Source: Verrucomicrobiota bacterium (GTDB lineage Bacteria > Verrucomicrobiota > Verrucomicrobiia > Chthoniobacterales > UBA10450). Taken from it: 33,153 nt of DNA. Where the stretch lies: contig QHOX01000121.1 of NCBI GenBank assembly GCA_003219465.1, forward strand, positions 1-33,153, in the 5' to 3' direction. The notes beneath the pieces are model-generated. The model ran no database searches. It was not told the origin of the DNA and worked only from the letters and a program-made list of their open reading frames with translations. Positions 1-6,964 of the stretch are shown here, piece after piece. The stretch's first letter is position 1. Each line of letters starts with the position of its first letter. The position numbers were made by a program, and so were the translations under genes.

Positions 1-213
1 AAATTCTACGGTTGAAACAAAGAGAGCATTCAAGTCGGGAAAAGGAACGTGCGCTTCGATCAGCGTTCGGCGCACCTGTTCCCGGCGCTCAGGCACGAAA
101 AGTTTGCCGCGCCCGGAAAGAAAAAACAGCAAACCCACAGCGACACGTGCCAGGAGTATGCCGAGCCATTCCAACGAATGCAGTTCGTTGACGAAGCTTT
201 GCGCACACGACAT
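1..213 (-). CDS. DoxX family membrane protein, N-terminal part (runs off the left edge)
   Basis: A leftward frame begins at ATG 211-213 and stays open for 71 codons to the edge of the window, so only the N-terminal part is present. It begins MSCAQSFVNELHSLEWLGI and continues with a hydrophobic stretch ending in LLFFLSGRGKLF, then a basic segment and VPFPDLNALFVSTVEF. The pattern of a first membrane helix ending in LFFxSGxxKL followed by a P-P-L-N segment is typical of DoxX/DoxD family inner-membrane proteins, which have four helices and about 130-160 residues. Their function is poorly defined; some act in redox or sulfur-linked complexes. No Shine-Dalgarno sequence is obvious. The family call rests on the N-terminus only. 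Confidence 0.7.
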   Translation of the reverse strand, partial: MSCAQSFVNELHSLEWLGILLARVAVGLLFFLSGRGKLFVPERREQVRRTLIEAHVPFPDLNALFVSTVEF

Positions 214-352
214 CGACCCAAATTGGAAGCCAGCTCACGAGCCGTCAATGGAATCGAAAGACTAAACTGACAAAAGCGACGAGGATCTCAAGTGAGAATG
301 TTCCTTGCAACCAACCTGATTTGCCGCGACGAATTTGTTTTGGGAGGAAATT

Positions 353-1456
353 ATGGCAAAACGATCAATCATAGCCTTACTGGTTTCGGCGTTCGCTTGC
401 GCGATTCTAAATGCAGAAGAACTGCCGCTCATTCATCAACCTACGTTAACTCCGCAAGACAGCGGGACCATCAACGGCCTAATCGCCGTCTGGCCGGTAA
501 ATCCACAGGTGGTCTGGGCCTGCGGTCGCAACGGTACATTCACAGTCACCACTGATGGCGGCCAGACTTGGAATGCCAGTGTTGTGCCCGGTGCTGAAGA
601 TCTGGAGTTCCGGGATGTGCAGGCTTTCAGCGCGAGCGTTGCGTATCTGATGTCGATTGGCGATAACCCAACTGATTTTCGTGTTTACAAAACACTGGAC
701 GGCGGCGCCACTTGGACCATCCAATTCGAGAACCAGAATCCGAGTGCTTTCTATGACGGCTTCGCGTTCTGGACACCGCAGCGCGGAATTCTGCATAGCG
801 ATTCGGTGAATGGAGTCTTTCCCGACTTTCGTACGCTCGATGGAATGACGTGGCAAGACATCAGCAGCAACATGCCGCCGGCCTTACCGGGCGAATTTTC
901 TTTCGCGTCGAGCGGAACTTGCGTCACAACGCAGGGTGGGCGGAACGCTTGGATTGCCACTGGCGGCGCTGATATCGCCAGAGTCCTTGCCACTACTGAT
1001 CAAGGTAACACCTGGAATGCTTACGACACTCCGTTGGTTAGCTCGCCTAGCGCAGGTGCGTTCACGGTCGATTTTCGCGATCCGTTCCACGGGATCGTGG
1101 GCGGTGGCGATTTGGATCCCGGTGATCCCAATAACGCGCGCACTGCAGTTTCCAGCGATGGTGGCAGAACTTGGACTCTCACAAGTCCTCCTCCGGTAAC
1201 CGGCGCGATTTTCGGACTGAGCTACGTCGGACAGACTGGCCGCGGGGGTGGAAACAATCTCGGCCGTGCCGTGGTGATCACCGCCAATGACCCGCCCACG
1301 TTTGCTACTGGAGCCGCTGCCTGGACTCCGGACGAAGGCACGACCTGGTTCACGTTGCCCGGTGTGAGCGGCTTTTGGGCGGTAGCTTTCGTCACTCCCA
1401 AAGCCGGATGGTTGGTCAACGGAACGGATGGTCGCATATTGAAAATCAGTTTTTAG
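353..1456 (+). CDS. exported YCF48/BNR-like beta-propeller protein
   Basis: This 367-residue protein has an N-terminal signal peptide (MAKRSIIALLVSAFACAILNA, cleavage probably near AEE), so it should be exported. The body carries repeated Asp-box motifs of the YCF48/BNR type: TDGGQTW, LDGGATW, LDGMTW, TDQGNTW, SDGGRTW and PDEGTTW. They are spaced as expected for blades of a six- or seven-bladed propeller. Such folds serve as sialidase-like or photosystem-assembly scaffolds; no catalytic residue set is evident here, so no activity is assigned. The start at ATG 353 is chosen because GGGAGGAA lies just upstream at 342-349; a TTG 18 bases earlier would put that ribosome site inside the gene. It stands alone, followed by an arsS-like gene in the same direction after about 115 bases. 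Confidence 0.8.
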   Translation: MAKRSIIALLVSAFACAILNAEELPLIHQPTLTPQDSGTINGLIAVWPVNPQVVWACGRNGTFTVTTDGGQTWNASVVPGAEDLEFRDVQAFSASVAYLMSIGDNPTDFRVYKTLDGGATWTIQFENQNPSAFYDGFAFWTPQRGILHSDSVNGVFPDFRTLDGMTWQDISSNMPPALPGEFSFASSGTCVTTQGGRNAWIATGGADIARVLATTDQGNTWNAYDTPLVSSPSAGAFTVDFRDPFHGIVGGGDLDPGDPNNARTAVSSDGGRTWTLTSPPPVTGAIFGLSYVGQTGRGGGNNLGRAVVITANDPPTFATGAAAWTPDEGTTWFTLPGVSGFWAVAFVTPKAGWLVNGTDGRILKISF

Positions 1457-1572
1457 CGAGCGCATTGCGTCACACGTGACGTGTCGATCGCGTTGCCGAA
1501 TCGCAGCGAAGCTTTCATGATGCTTTGCTAAACCTCGGCAGCCGGAGAACTATTACTATCGCTCCGGCACCG

Positions 1573-2529
1573 ATGAACCGTTTCGCGCAAAGGCTAGGAG
1601 AGCAATCAATCTCGCTTCGGCGTGGCCGCCCTGAAATTCTCCAGGTCAATGTGGGTAAGCTTTGCAACCTGACCTGCGTGCATTGCCATGTGAACGCCGG
1701 GCCGAAGCGAAGAGAGGTCATGATCCGCAAGACGGTTGATCGGATCATCGATTGGCTGGCGAATACCGACATTCCAACGGTTGACCTCACCGGTGGAGCG
1801 CCGGAAATGATTCCCGATTTTCGCTATTTCATCGAGCGTGTGAAAGAGCTACAGCCGTCACGTCACGTTATCGATCGCTGCAATCTAACCATTTTGCTCG
1901 AGGACGGGTACCACGATCTCGGCGAGTTCCTTGCTGGTAAAGAGGTGGAAATCATCGCGTCGATGCCGTGTTACTCGGCGGAAAATGTGAACGCGCAACG
2001 CGGGGACGGCGTATTCGAAGGCAGCATCGCGGCGTTGCAACTTCTGAACTCGTTAGGTTACGGGATTGATCCCAAGTTGCCGCTGCATCTCGTTTACAAT
2101 CCGGTGGGCGCGTTTTTGCCACCACCGCAGAATGAGCTTGAGGCCGATTACAAACGGGAGTTGCAAAAGCATTTCGGAATTGTGTTCAACAAGCTCTACA
2201 CGCTTACGAATCTTCCGATTGGCCGGTTCGCCGCTTACCTGCGCCGCGGCAATCGGCTCGATGACTACATGCAACTTCTGATCGAGGCATTCAATCCAGC
2301 GACTATCGAAGGTCTCATGTGCCGCAACACGATCAGCGTCGGATGGCGCGGTGAAGTTTATGACTGCGATTTCAATCAGCAGCTTGGGATGCAATGGAAC
2401 AATGGGCAACCGATTTTCTTGTGGGACGTCAACCCCGATTCGCTTGAAAACCGCGAGATCATGACCGGCGATCATTGTTTTGGCTGTACAGCCGGCGCAG
2501 GCTCGACCTGCGGCGGTGCGATTGTCTAG
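1573..2529 (+). CDS. arsS: ArsS-like radical SAM/Cys-rich protein
   Basis: This 318-residue radical SAM enzyme has the cluster motif C31-x3-C35-x2-C38 (CNLTCVHC) in the context QVNVGKLCNLTCVHCHVNAGP, and the family glycine patch DLTGGAPEM. Its Cys-rich C-terminal domain contains MCRNTISVGW, YDCDFNQQLG, DHCFGC and the terminal STCGGAIV. This is the ArsS / selenobiotic radical SAM family (C-terminal DUF3641). Characterised ArsS makes the dimethylarsinoyl-adenosine precursor of arsenosugars from a methylated arsenical and SAM. The start at ATG 1573 matches the usual family N-terminus; a TTG at 1525 would add 16 residues. No recognisable ArsM arsenite methyltransferase lies beside it, so substrate is uncertain. 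A decayed second copy of its 3' end lies at 3978-4072. Confidence 0.88.
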   Translation: MNRFAQRLGEQSISLRRGRPEILQVNVGKLCNLTCVHCHVNAGPKRREVMIRKTVDRIIDWLANTDIPTVDLTGGAPEMIPDFRYFIERVKELQPSRHVIDRCNLTILLEDGYHDLGEFLAGKEVEIIASMPCYSAENVNAQRGDGVFEGSIAALQLLNSLGYGIDPKLPLHLVYNPVGAFLPPPQNELEADYKRELQKHFGIVFNKLYTLTNLPIGRFAAYLRRGNRLDDYMQLLIEAFNPATIEGLMCRNTISVGWRGEVYDCDFNQQLGMQWNNGQPIFLWDVNPDSLENREIMTGDHCFGCTAGAGSTCGGAIV

Positions 2530-2540
2530 TCTCCTCCTGT

Positions 2541-2561
2541 GGCACTTCGCTGTGCGAAGCC
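2541..2561. terminator. hairpin between convergent arsS and delta-60 gene
   Basis: CTTCGC-TGT-GCGAAG forms a six-pair stem extended by GGC/CC, 12 bases after the arsS stop and about 60 bases beyond the end of the opposing gene. There is no clear T-tract, so termination is an inference from position between two converging genes. Confidence 0.3.
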
Positions 2562-2622
2562 TGCGGGCCGCCCACAAGGCAGCCGCTTTCGTCAATCAGC
2601 TCAGATCGACCTCGAATGTATG

Positions 2623-3882
2623 TTACTGAGCGAGGTAGCGGGCGACGGTGGTTCCACTGTTGCTGTTGCCGGCGGCAATGATCTTGCCGTCGGTTTGAAT
2701 GAGCGCCGTATTAGCAAAGGCTTCGCTACTACCGAATGCTGTGCTAACAAAGCCGCCGTTACCGAACGTCGTGTCTATGCTTCCGTTAGGAAGATAGCGT
2801 GCCAAGCCAAAGCTCGATGGACCGGGAGCAACATCGACGTCGGTCTGCGCCGTTTGACCTACCGCGACAATGTCGCCGTTTGTCTGGGCGGCGACAGCAA
2901 ATGCCTGAGAAAAGAGGTTGCCGGGGAACGGTGTTGCAACGCCGCCATGAGTGCCAAAGTTGTTGTCGATCGTGCCGTCAATGTTGTAGCGCACTATCAG
3001 GAAGCCCGAAGTGGTTTGCCCAAATGTCAGGTTCGGAGCGGTCACAAGGGTGCCAGCGGTGACGATCTTGGTGCGATTTGTTGTCGGGTCGGTTGTAACG
3101 ACAAATCCGCATATGCCGTCAAAGGGGAAGCCCGCAGTCTGTCCGTTGACACCGAACCTGGTAACCAGGCTGCCATTGACAGAGTAGAGGGAGGTAACGT
3201 TCCCGAAGCCGATAAGGATTTGACCATTGGACAGAATCGCGACGGACTCGCCGGCCCCAAACGCCGGCCCCACCGTTGGGGCTACACCACTCGAGCCGAA
3301 GGTTGAGTCAAGCTGGCCATTACTGAGTAAGCGCGCGGCAATGTCTCTAGTGACAATAACAATCTTGCCGTCAGATTGCAGCGCGATTCCCCCACTGGCT
3401 GGCGAAAGGAAGAGTCCTGCCGCTGTGATCGCTACACTGCCGTTGGTACCAAAGGTGTTATCGACACTTCCGTTAGTATTGAAGCGGAAAACTGTGAGCT
3501 GAATACCATCGGGGGCAGCGGTGACAATTTTGCCATCTGTTTGAATCGCTACGGCGAATGCAGCCCCGGCCTCGGTGGTACCGACAGCGATCAACACTTT
3601 GCCGCCAGTGCCGAAACCTGAATCGAGAACGCCGTTAGAGGTGTAACGCAGGAGACCACCCTGTTGAAAGTTCTGAGAATTTGGGAGCGACCCGGCTACC
3701 ACGATTTTGCCGTCACTTTGGAGGGCCGCGGCATTGGCAACTGTATTTGCGGTAGTGGCAATCCCGTTGTTGCCGAAAGTCGGGTCCAGACTCCCAGCCT
3801 GGCCCATTCCCAACTCGGGTAAAGTGCAAACACCTGCGAATAAGAGTAGCGTAAAAAGTTTTGAGAACCCAATGTTATTCAT
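2623..3882 (-). CDS. exported delta-60 repeat protein
   Basis: This 419-residue protein starts with a signal peptide (MNNIGFSKLFTLLLFAGVC...LGMGQA), so it is exported. The body is built of about seven copies of a roughly 55-60-residue unit. Each unit has a turn such as LDPTFGNNG, LDSGFGTGG, VDNTFGTNG, LDSTFGSSG, IDNNFGTHG or IDTTFGNGG, followed by a strand such as LQSDGKIVVAG. This is the delta-60 repeat, predicted to form a beta-propeller; its biological role is unknown. The ATG at 3880-3882 is preceded by a strong AGGAGGG on the coding strand. The frame is open further upstream, but that part is the antisense of an arsS relic and is not coding. The upstream region shares an unusual bipartite element with the ferritin-like gene at 15.7 kb. 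Confidence 0.85.
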   Translation of the reverse strand: MNNIGFSKLFTLLLFAGVCTLPELGMGQAGSLDPTFGNNGIATTANTVANAAALQSDGKIVVAGSLPNSQNFQQGGLLRYTSNGVLDSGFGTGGKVLIAVGTTEAGAAFAVAIQTDGKIVTAAPDGIQLTVFRFNTNGSVDNTFGTNGSVAITAAGLFLSPASGGIALQSDGKIVIVTRDIAARLLSNGQLDSTFGSSGVAPTVGPAFGAGESVAILSNGQILIGFGNVTSLYSVNGSLVTRFGVNGQTAGFPFDGICGFVVTTDPTTNRTKIVTAGTLVTAPNLTFGQTTSGFLIVRYNIDGTIDNNFGTHGGVATPFPGNLFSQAFAVAAQTNGDIVAVGQTAQTDVDVAPGPSSFGLARYLPNGSIDTTFGNGGFVSTAFGSSEAFANTALIQTDGKIIAAGNSNSGTTVARYLAQ

Positions 3883-3909
3883 GAAACCCTCCTGATATGT
3901 GAAATGTAA

Positions 3910-3969
3910 CCGTAGAATCGCAGCTACTTGGAACTGCACGCAACACTCTAAACGTAACACGCCTGTTAC
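3910..3969 (-). promoter_or_regulatory. bipartite upstream element of the delta-60 gene
   Basis: Read leftward, the palindrome GTAACA-GGCG-TGTTAC (3954-3969) is followed after 30 bases by CTGCGATTCTACGG (3910-3923), about 27 bases before the start codon. The same two blocks, 29 bases apart and in the same order, precede the ferritin-like gene at 15647-15705. The arrangement suggests an operator plus a promoter core. The regulator and sigma factor are unknown. Confidence 0.5.
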
Positions 3970-3977
3970 TTTTGCGT

Positions 3978-4072
3978 GGCGTTCAATCCAGCGACCATCG
4001 AAGGTCTTATGTGCCGCAACATGATCAGTATCGGCTGGGGCGGGATCCAGTTGCGGTGGCGCCATTGTGTGA
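3978..4072 (+). pseudogene. decayed 3' fragment of a second arsS copy
   Basis: Positions 3978-4043 match the arsS coding region 2286-2351 at about 58 of 66 bases and would read AFNPATIEGLMCRNMISIGW. Immediately after, in another frame, 4043-4072 reads GSSCGGAIV and a stop, matching the arsS C-terminus. About 150 bases between the two parts are missing and the junction shifts frame. No start or SAM-binding region is present, so this is a relic of a former tandem or homologous arsS. The delta-60 gene now lies between it and the intact gene. Confidence 0.8.
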
Positions 4073-4166
4073 CGCGGGCGCCAGAGGTAGGGCGATTGAC
4101 CTCACTCGCCTAGATATCCAAGCGCGAGGAATAAAGATTCTCACAGGCGGTTCAGGTGAACCACCC

Positions 4167-4994
4167 CTACCATTTCGACACAACCACTACGTGCGCCGCC
4201 ATTGGAACAACGAATTCGTTTCCTCGCGCATATTGTCTGATTCCGTTTTCAAGCGCGCTGCGAATCGCCTCCAATGTCTCTGGCGATTGCCGCGCCAGGA
4301 TGCCCGCGGTGCGAACGCCGGCGTTCCGTTCCGCTTCGAAAAGATAGCCCGCGTCTGGAAGCTTCCATTCAACTGTGCGCGTCTTATAGCTCATCGAAGT
4401 GCCGTCGAACCCGGCTCGTATGAGGACTTGCCGGCATTCCTCTGGTTCGCCGTACAAATATTTCGGCGGACCTTCGGGCAAGCCGACATCCAGATTCGCG
4501 TAAGCTTCAATCGTGTCGTTAACGATCTTCGCCCCGGGATTCCGCTCTGGTCCGGCCCAAACAGTAAAACCAAACTTGCCTCCCCGTTTCAAAACGCGGC
4601 ACACTTCGACGCATGCTTTTTCTGGATGTGAGACATGCAACAATCCGAAGTTCATAAGCACACGATCGAAACTGCCGTCTTCAAATGGCAGGTCCTGTGC
4701 GTCACCTTGCATGAATCGAATCTCCGGAAACATTCGCTTCGCAATCGCGACCATTTTGTCGGAGAAATCGATTCCCGTAGGAACCGCGCCCAATTTTTTC
4801 GCTGCGGCTGACACGTAGCCGGGGCCACAGGCGACATCCAAAGCCAACATTCCTGCCGAAACCATGGCGTCTGCCAAAAGCGAGGGAATAAATTGCCGCG
4901 TCAGCGACGACCACACGGAATCGTATTTGTCTGCCACGCGTTGCCAGCCTGCGTGTTCAAAGCGAGTGAAGTCGTCGCCTTGCATGTCCGACAT
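4167..4994 (-). CDS. class I SAM-dependent methyltransferase
   Basis: This 275-residue protein has the Rossmann-fold methyltransferase motifs in order: motif I LALDVACGPGYVS (about residues 50-62), the acidic motif II region PTGIDFSDKM, motif III FMQGDAQDLPFEDGSFDRV and the post-motif LKRGGKFGFTVWAG. This places it in the UbiE/methyltransferase-11 type, acting in the cytosol on an unknown small molecule. It lacks the Cys pattern expected of ArsM, so I do not link it to arsenic despite the arsS gene nearby. It lies 63 bases after the TPR-like gene in the same direction and may be cotranscribed. The start could be the first ATG or the one three codons later. Confidence 0.85.
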   Translation of the reverse strand: MSDMQGDDFTRFEHAGWQRVADKYDSVWSSLTRQFIPSLLADAMVSAGMLALDVACGPGYVSAAAKKLGAVPTGIDFSDKMVAIAKRMFPEIRFMQGDAQDLPFEDGSFDRVLMNFGLLHVSHPEKACVEVCRVLKRGGKFGFTVWAGPERNPGAKIVNDTIEAYANLDVGLPEGPPKYLYGEPEECRQVLIRAGFDGTSMSYKTRTVEWKLPDAGYLFEAERNAGVRTAGILARQSPETLEAIRSALENGIRQYARGNEFVVPMAAHVVVVSKW

Positions 4995-5057
4995 ATTCTA
5001 GGGCCGGCGCTTCGCCTGCCAAGCTTCATGGCAACCGAACCGGTTGCCTTACAATTT

Positions 5058-5558
5058 TTACTCGAGAGGTAATTCGATTCGTTCTTCTTCCTCGCGCGGG
5101 ACGAGTTTGTTTCGCTCAATGATGCGCGCGCAGGTGTTCCATCGCAGAATCGCATCGTCGTGACCGGGCGGGCTGAGCGGTTCAGCTTTTTCGAACCAAT
5201 CCATTGCTTCGCGCAAAAGATCGTACGCCTGAAACCGGCAGCCCGGCGTGTGCTGTCGCAGTTTCGTCTTTGCCCGGCGTTCGGCGACGATTCCGGAATA
5301 ATACGCGCGCTCATATTCCGATTTCACGCGGCTCAGCAATTCTTTCGTTTGCGTCTCGCTGACGCCATACCCTTTTTCGAAGCGATCGGTGAACGCGAGC
5401 AAAAGCACGATGATGGCCCTCTGATTGTCGGGATCGACAGCAAGGATGTCGAGGCAAATGCTCTCCGCTTCGCCGGGTTCGTTGAGCAGGCGGTAACGCT
5501 CAGCTTTCTCCAGCGCGGCGGGAATGGCGTCTTTGTGGAGTTGTTTCAGATCGGGCAT
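5058..5558 (-). CDS. TPR-like helical protein, function unknown
   Basis: This 166-residue protein has no signal peptide or membrane segment. Its N-terminal half contains helical pairs resembling a tetratricopeptide unit: AIPAALEKAERYRLLNEPGE, then AESICLDILAVDPDNQRAI, with the typical D-P-x-N turn. The C-terminal half is rich in charged and aromatic residues (YDLLREAMDWFEKAEPL, RWNTCARIIERNKL) and also predicts as helical repeats. TPR folds mediate protein-protein contacts; no partner is evident. It lies between sdhB and the methyltransferase gene, all leftward, separated from sdhB by about 150 bases that hold short tandem repeats. Confidence 0.7.
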   Translation of the reverse strand: MPDLKQLHKDAIPAALEKAERYRLLNEPGEAESICLDILAVDPDNQRAIIVLLLAFTDRFEKGYGVSETQTKELLSRVKSEYERAYYSGIVAERRAKTKLRQHTPGCRFQAYDLLREAMDWFEKAEPLSPPGHDDAILRWNTCARIIERNKLVPREEEERIELPLE

Positions 5559-5575
5559 GGCTTCGCCCCGTGATT

Positions 5576-5599
5576 CGTTACATCGTTAAATCGTTACAT
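5576..5599. repeat. octamer tandem repeat
   Basis: Three adjacent 8-base units CGTTACAT, CGTTAAAT and CGTTACAT lie between the TPR-like gene and sdhB. The unit differs from the heptamers nearby but has the same short, AT-leaning, tandem style. Confidence 0.8.
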
Positions 5600-5693
5600 C
5601 GGCAAAGACAACCCGATTGAAACGCGCTCGGCTCCCCCCAGCGCGCCGCTACCCTCGTGGCTTTACCTTCTATCTCGCCGATCCCTTCAACTC

Positions 5694-5728
5694 GATTCAC
5701 GATTCTCAATTCACGATTCACGTTTCTT
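5694..5728. repeat. heptamer array at the sdhB 3' end
   Basis: Five consecutive 7-base units read GATTCAC, GATTCTC, AATTCAC, GATTCAC and GTTTCTT. The sdhB stop codon (5711-5713) lies within the array, so the last codons of sdhB (KKRES) are made of it. Related arrays occur at 6462-6496 in the opposite orientation and 6926-6960 in the same orientation. Confidence 0.85.
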
Positions 5729-6460
5729 CAGCCGTCGCCAGAACCATCCAAGCGGATCATAAAACTGATCCACCACGCGTTCCTTTAACGGAATGATTCC
5801 GTTGTCCGTGATTTGAATGCTTTCGGGACAAACCTTGGTGCAACACTTGGTGATATTGCAGTAACCGATGCCCTGCGCGTTCCGCAATTCCTCGATGCGA
5901 TCCTGCGTGTCGAGAGGATGCATCTCCAGCGCGGCCACATGAATTAAATAGCGCGGCCCGATAAATTTTTCGTGCATCCGGTGATCGCGCAGCACGTGGC
6001 AAACGTCCTGGCACAAAAAACATTCAATGCATTTCCGGAATTCCTGCACCCGATCGATGTCCTCCTGCTGCATTCGCCAGGTGCCGTCCGGCGTATCCGG
6101 CGGCCGCGGCTTGAACGGCTTGATTCTTTTCTTCACTCGAAAGTTCCATGAGACATCTGTCACCAAATCCTTGATCACCGGGAAGGCTTTCATTGGCTCG
6201 ATCGTCACTGGTTTTTCCAACGGCACTTCGCTCAGCCGCGTCATACACATGAGCTTGGGTATGCCATTTACTTCTGCCGAGCACGACCCGCACTTGCCAG
6301 CCTTACAGTTCCACCGACAGGCAAGATCCGGCGCCTGCGTCCGTTGAATGTCATGTACGGCGTCCAGGACCACCATGCCTTCCGTACATTCGGTAGCGTA
6401 ATCGCGAAATGCGCCGCCCTTCGCGTCACCGCGCCAGATTTTGAAAATAGCTGTTTTCAC
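5711..6460 (-). CDS. sdhB: succinate dehydrogenase/fumarate reductase iron-sulfur subunit
   Basis: This 249-residue subunit carries electrons from the flavin in SdhA to the quinone site. Cluster ligands are all visible: C52-x4-C57-x2-C60-x11-C72 for [2Fe-2S]; C144-x2-C147-x2-C150 with C211 for [4Fe-4S]; and C154, C201 and C207 for [3Fe-4S]. The spacing matches E. coli SdhB. The start is GTG at 6458-6460, which overlaps the stop of the four-helix-bundle gene as GTGA, implying translational coupling. The stop lies in a heptamer array. It is the last gene of the leftward sdh operon; length and gene order resemble mycobacterial Sdh1 (type F). Confidence 0.95.
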   Translation of the reverse strand: MKTAIFKIWRGDAKGGAFRDYATECTEGMVVLDAVHDIQRTQAPDLACRWNCKAGKCGSCSAEVNGIPKLMCMTRLSEVPLEKPVTIEPMKAFPVIKDLVTDVSWNFRVKKRIKPFKPRPPDTPDGTWRMQQEDIDRVQEFRKCIECFLCQDVCHVLRDHRMHEKFIGPRYLIHVAALEMHPLDTQDRIEELRNAQGIGYCNITKCCTKVCPESIQITDNGIIPLKERVVDQFYDPLGWFWRRLKKRES

Positions 6461-6960
6461 CGTGAATCGTAAAGTGAGAATCGTGAATCGTCGATGCGTT
6501 CATCGTACAGCGGCGAGTGTTCTCGAACCAATTTGCCGTTACCCGCGTTCTGTTGCCGCAAATAGCGTACGTAACCGTCAATTAACTGACGAACCCGCCA
6601 ACCGTCTTCTTTCAGAGAAGTGATCTGTTCAGCTGGGAGGTACTGCTCGTCTTCACAGACGTTCAAATCATCCATCAGCTCTTCGAGAGAGCCACGAGAG
6701 TGAAGCGTAAATTTGATTTGATCGAGGTAGTGATAACGACCGTGTCCCTCCGCGATGTTGTTAGTCAGTGAAACAGCAGCTCGCCGGATCTGGTTGGCCA
6801 ATCCAAATTTCTCGGTTTCCGGCAATTGCTTAGCGATTCGGTACATCGCCCTTCGGAATTTCCGAGCTGCTTGGTACACTTCCAGGTCCTCGAAAGTTGA
6901 AATTCGCTGATGGTGTTCACTGCCCGATTCACGATTCACGATTTTCGATTCTCCATTCAT
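6457..6960 (-). CDS. four-helix bundle protein (23S rRNA intervening-sequence protein family)
   Basis: This 167-residue protein has the core STFEDLEVYQAARKFRRAMY followed by FGLANQIRRAAVSLTNNIAEG and a long C-terminal helix. This is the S23/IVP four-helix-bundle family first seen inside intervening sequences of bacterial 23S rRNA genes; family members form small pentameric bundles of unknown role. Here it lies between sdhA and sdhB. The ATG at 6958-6960 follows GGTGA and lies four bases after the sdhA stop. Its stop overlaps the sdhB start. Its first codons (MNGESKIVNRES) and last codons (SRFSLYDSR) are encoded by heptamer arrays in opposite orientation (6926-6960 and 6462-6496), so the gene is bracketed by an imperfect inverted repeat like a small inserted cassette. 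Confidence 0.88.
   Translation of the reverse strand: MNGESKIVNRESGSEHHQRISTFEDLEVYQAARKFRRAMYRIAKQLPETEKFGLANQIRRAAVSLTNNIAEGHGRYHYLDQIKFTLHSRGSLEELMDDLNVCEDEQYLPAEQITSLKEDGWRVRQLIDGYVRYLRQQNAGNGKLVREHSPLYDERIDDSRFSLYDSR
6462..6496. repeat. heptamer array, left arm of the four-helix-bundle cassette
   Basis: Five consecutive 7-base units read GTGAATC, GTAAAGT, GAGAATC, GTGAATC and GTCGATG. They are the reverse complement in style of the array at 6926-6960, so the two form an imperfect inverted repeat about 430 bases apart. They encode the C-terminus of the four-helix-bundle protein. Confidence 0.85.
6926..6960. repeat. heptamer array, right arm of the four-helix-bundle cassette
   Basis: Five consecutive 7-base units read GATTCAC, GATTCAC, GATTTTC, GATTCTC and CATTCAT. 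The array ends exactly at the start codon of the four-helix-bundle gene, whose first codons it encodes. It is inverted relative to 6462-6496. Confidence 0.85.
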
Positions 6961-6964
6961 GGTG

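Noticed and set aside
1-12. ATTCTACGG similar to the shared promoter block
   Set aside because: It lies inside the DoxX coding region with no palindrome nearby; a short match is likely chance.
60-248. A 62-residue leftward frame near the left edge
   Set aside because: The frame next to it, open to the window edge from 213, gives a clear DoxX N-terminus; this one is its shadow.
2539-3306. A 255-residue rightward frame
   Set aside because: It is antisense to the delta-60 repeat gene, which has a signal peptide, repeats and a strong ribosome site.
3883-4065. N-terminal extension of the delta-60 protein
   Set aside because: The added residues are the antisense of an arsS relic, and the strong AGGAGGG and signal peptide fix the start at 3882.
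4149-4162. GGTTCAGGTGAACC palindrome as a terminator of the methyltransferase gene
   Set aside because: The stem is short with no following T-run, so it could not be separated from chance.
4167-4994. ArsM arsenite methyltransferase next to arsS
   Set aside because: It lacks the expected conserved Cys residues and is on the opposite strand; only a generic methyltransferase call is supported.
5694-6960. CRISPR-like array from the repeated GATTCAC units
   Set aside because: Units are seven bases, directly adjacent and without spacers.
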